From Mycobacteriales bacterium (GTDB taxonomy: Bacteria; Actinomycetota; Actinomycetes; Mycobacteriales; Mycobacteriaceae): a stretch of 13,815 nt of DNA. The DNA lies in assembly GCA_018376445.1 (NCBI GenBank), contig JAHABL010000018.1:1-13815 (forward strand), read 5' to 3'. The position numbers were made by a program, and so were the translations under genes. Positions 13,017 to 13,815 of the stretch are shown in pieces. How positions within the stretch are numbered: position 1 is the first letter of the stretch; each line of letters opens with the position of its first letter. Below the pieces are notes generated by a model, which had not been told where the DNA came from, did not search any database, and saw only the letters and a program-made list of their open reading frames with translations.

Positions 13017-13564
13017 GGGACCTCATTCTCGTCGTCGGGATCGTCACCACCCTGGTGCTCTCGCAGTCTCTCACCGACCACCGACACAAACTCTGCGCCG
13101 CACCGTGCGAGGTACTTCGAACCATCCTCACCTTCAGGACCTTACGAGAGCCTAAAAGCGGCCTCCGCTATCAGGCTCCATGGAATATCTCTGCGCACGA
13201 CACCGCATCTTGAGCGACGGTCCACGGCGAGTGCCTCCTGGGCAGCCCGTTCCACCACCTGCGGATCAACCCCTACCGCCTCGGCCAGCGAGATCAGTCC
13301 CTCGGCACAGCTGAAGCGCTGATAGGTCTTCGCTGCTGACAGGTTGGGCTCGAGACGTACGAAGGCACCAGAGCCCCGTGTCGCCTGCGGCCGAAACCAT
13401 GCCACCATATGCTCCCGCTGAGAGCTCCACCACCGCTCCTTTTCCTGCGGCCTGGCAGCCTCCATCGCGTCAGAGACTGGCACGTGCTCCGGCAGCTTCT
13501 CGAGCATCTGCGCGAAGACGCGCACATCCCAGTCGCTACCGGTCTGCTTTCTTGAAGTCACCAA
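13013..13564 (-). pseudogene. Unrecognised gene heading the hsd operon, interrupted by an in-frame TAA
   Basis: 140 codons run from 13564 to a TAA at 13144-13142. The same frame then stays open for 42 more codons (GPEGEDGSKYLARCGAEFVS..., ending DDENEVP) to a TGA that overlaps the hsdM start (ATGA). The second part has no ATG and no SD, yet its composition looks like real protein, so the simplest view is one 183-codon gene cut by a nonsense codon. The start is uncertain: TTG at 13564 or GTG at 13561, both without a clear SD; the frame is open up to a TGA at 13615-13613 with no better start. The block REHMVAWF...GAFVRLEPN...AAKTYQRF...LISLAEAVGVDP (51-101) looks like a small actinobacterial family I cannot name. 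A short product ending at the TAA might still be made. Confidence 0.65.
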
Positions 13565-13691
13565 TACATGATTGCCAAAGCTCTCCAGAAAGGAACCGGC
13601 GTTTTCCGTCCCTCAGCTCAGGTAACAAGAACCGGCTGCCAGAGCTCAGCGCCGCGCTCCGATGTCAGTCTTCCATCGAGATGCGACGAGC

Positions 13692-13815
13692 TCAGCCCCA
13701 CAGCCCCGCGCGCTGCGCCAGCACGGCCAGCGCCACCGGCCCGGCGCTGGCGGTGCGCATGACGTGCGGGCCGAGCCGCACCGTCGTCGCGCCAGCAGCC
13801 TCCAGCGCCGCCGTC
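13692..13815 (-). CDS. rsmE: RsmE 16S rRNA m3U1498 methyltransferase, C-terminal fragment
   Basis: The last 40 codons are visible before a TGA (13694-13692); the rest lies beyond the right edge. The peptide EAAGATTVRLGPHVMRTASA followed by GPVALAVLAQRAGLWG matches the C-terminal knot region of RsmE, where relatives read LG..VLRTETAG.AAL..L. RsmE methylates U1498 of 16S rRNA in the small ribosomal subunit. It is a core gene, so it marks the likely chromosomal edge of the acquired defence region. The 127 bp to the next open gene hold two direct GAACCGGC octamers (13593-13600, 13629-13636) and no clear promoter or terminator. Confidence 0.85.
   Translation of the reverse strand, partial: TAALEAAGATTVRLGPHVMRTASAGPVALAVLAQRAGLWG

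Noticed and set aside
11661..13322. A 553-codon open frame on the plus strand, opposite hsdM
   Set aside because: It is the antisense shadow of a complete, motif-rich hsdM in GC-rich DNA. It has no SD and no recognisable domain.
13593..13636. Two direct GAACCGGC octamers 36 bp apart before the hsd operon
   Set aside because: Only two copies and no clear promoter between or beside them. They could be chance in GC-rich spacer.
1..13815. CRISPR arrays, tRNA, rRNA, transposases or integrases
   Set aside because: No regularly spaced repeats, no cloverleaf or rRNA-like segments and no DDE or recombinase motifs were recognised on either strand.

Overview
High-GC DNA with actinobacterial codon use, SD-led and apparently leaderless starts, and gene content that suggests an oral-type Actinomyces or close relative. 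The genus is an inference from protein style. The window is a patchwork of decaying ancestral genes and acquired defence or toxin modules, ending in a housekeeping gene.

Region by region: (1) 1-1616, minus strand: a drug-export type cassette of TetR regulator, ABC ATPase and ABC-2 permease (cut by the window edge). A well-formed promoter with a 16-bp palindrome over the ATPase start lies between regulator and transporter. (2) 1683-2483: a zinc-independent MDR oxidoreductase that has lost its middle in frame. (3) 2550-4592: a rarA-type AAA+ gene broken by an internal in-frame deletion and a premature TAA. A shrunken second copy of its 3' end lies about 1 kb away, and a FitAB/VapBC-type toxin-antitoxin pair sits exactly between the two copies. 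(4) 4722-5769, plus strand: an Abi_2/AbiF-type HEPN gene, preceded by an extended -10 promoter and a compact UUCG-capped hairpin with a T-tract, a good candidate for a small regulatory RNA. (5) 5968-6171: a very basic 67-residue conserved-looking small protein. (6) 13564 down to 6236, minus strand: a type IC restriction-modification operon, ordered hypothetical gene (interrupted by a TAA), hsdM, hsdS, GIY-YIG/DUF4357 nuclease-like gene, hsdR. The first three junctions are 4-nt ATGA overlaps or a 2-nt gap. hsdS carries a 12-bp tandem repeat in its central coiled-coil spacer. (7) 13692-13815: the 3' end of rsmE.

How the parts work together: HsdM and HsdS form an adenine methyltransferase whose sequence specificity is set by two target-recognition domains. 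HsdR adds ATP-driven translocation and cleavage. The Abi HEPN protein and the VapBC-like pair are RNA-targeting toxins that would act after or beside the restriction barrier. Together these make a compact defence island next to rsmE. The Abi gene and the recognition-domain parts of hsdS are visibly richer in A+T than their surroundings, consistent with acquisition by transfer.

The most promising item for novelty is the Abi gene with its upstream hairpin RNA. Next come the TetR operator/leaderless promoter and the hidden 183-codon gene coupled to hsdM. No rRNA, tRNA, CRISPR array, transposase or integrase was recognised.
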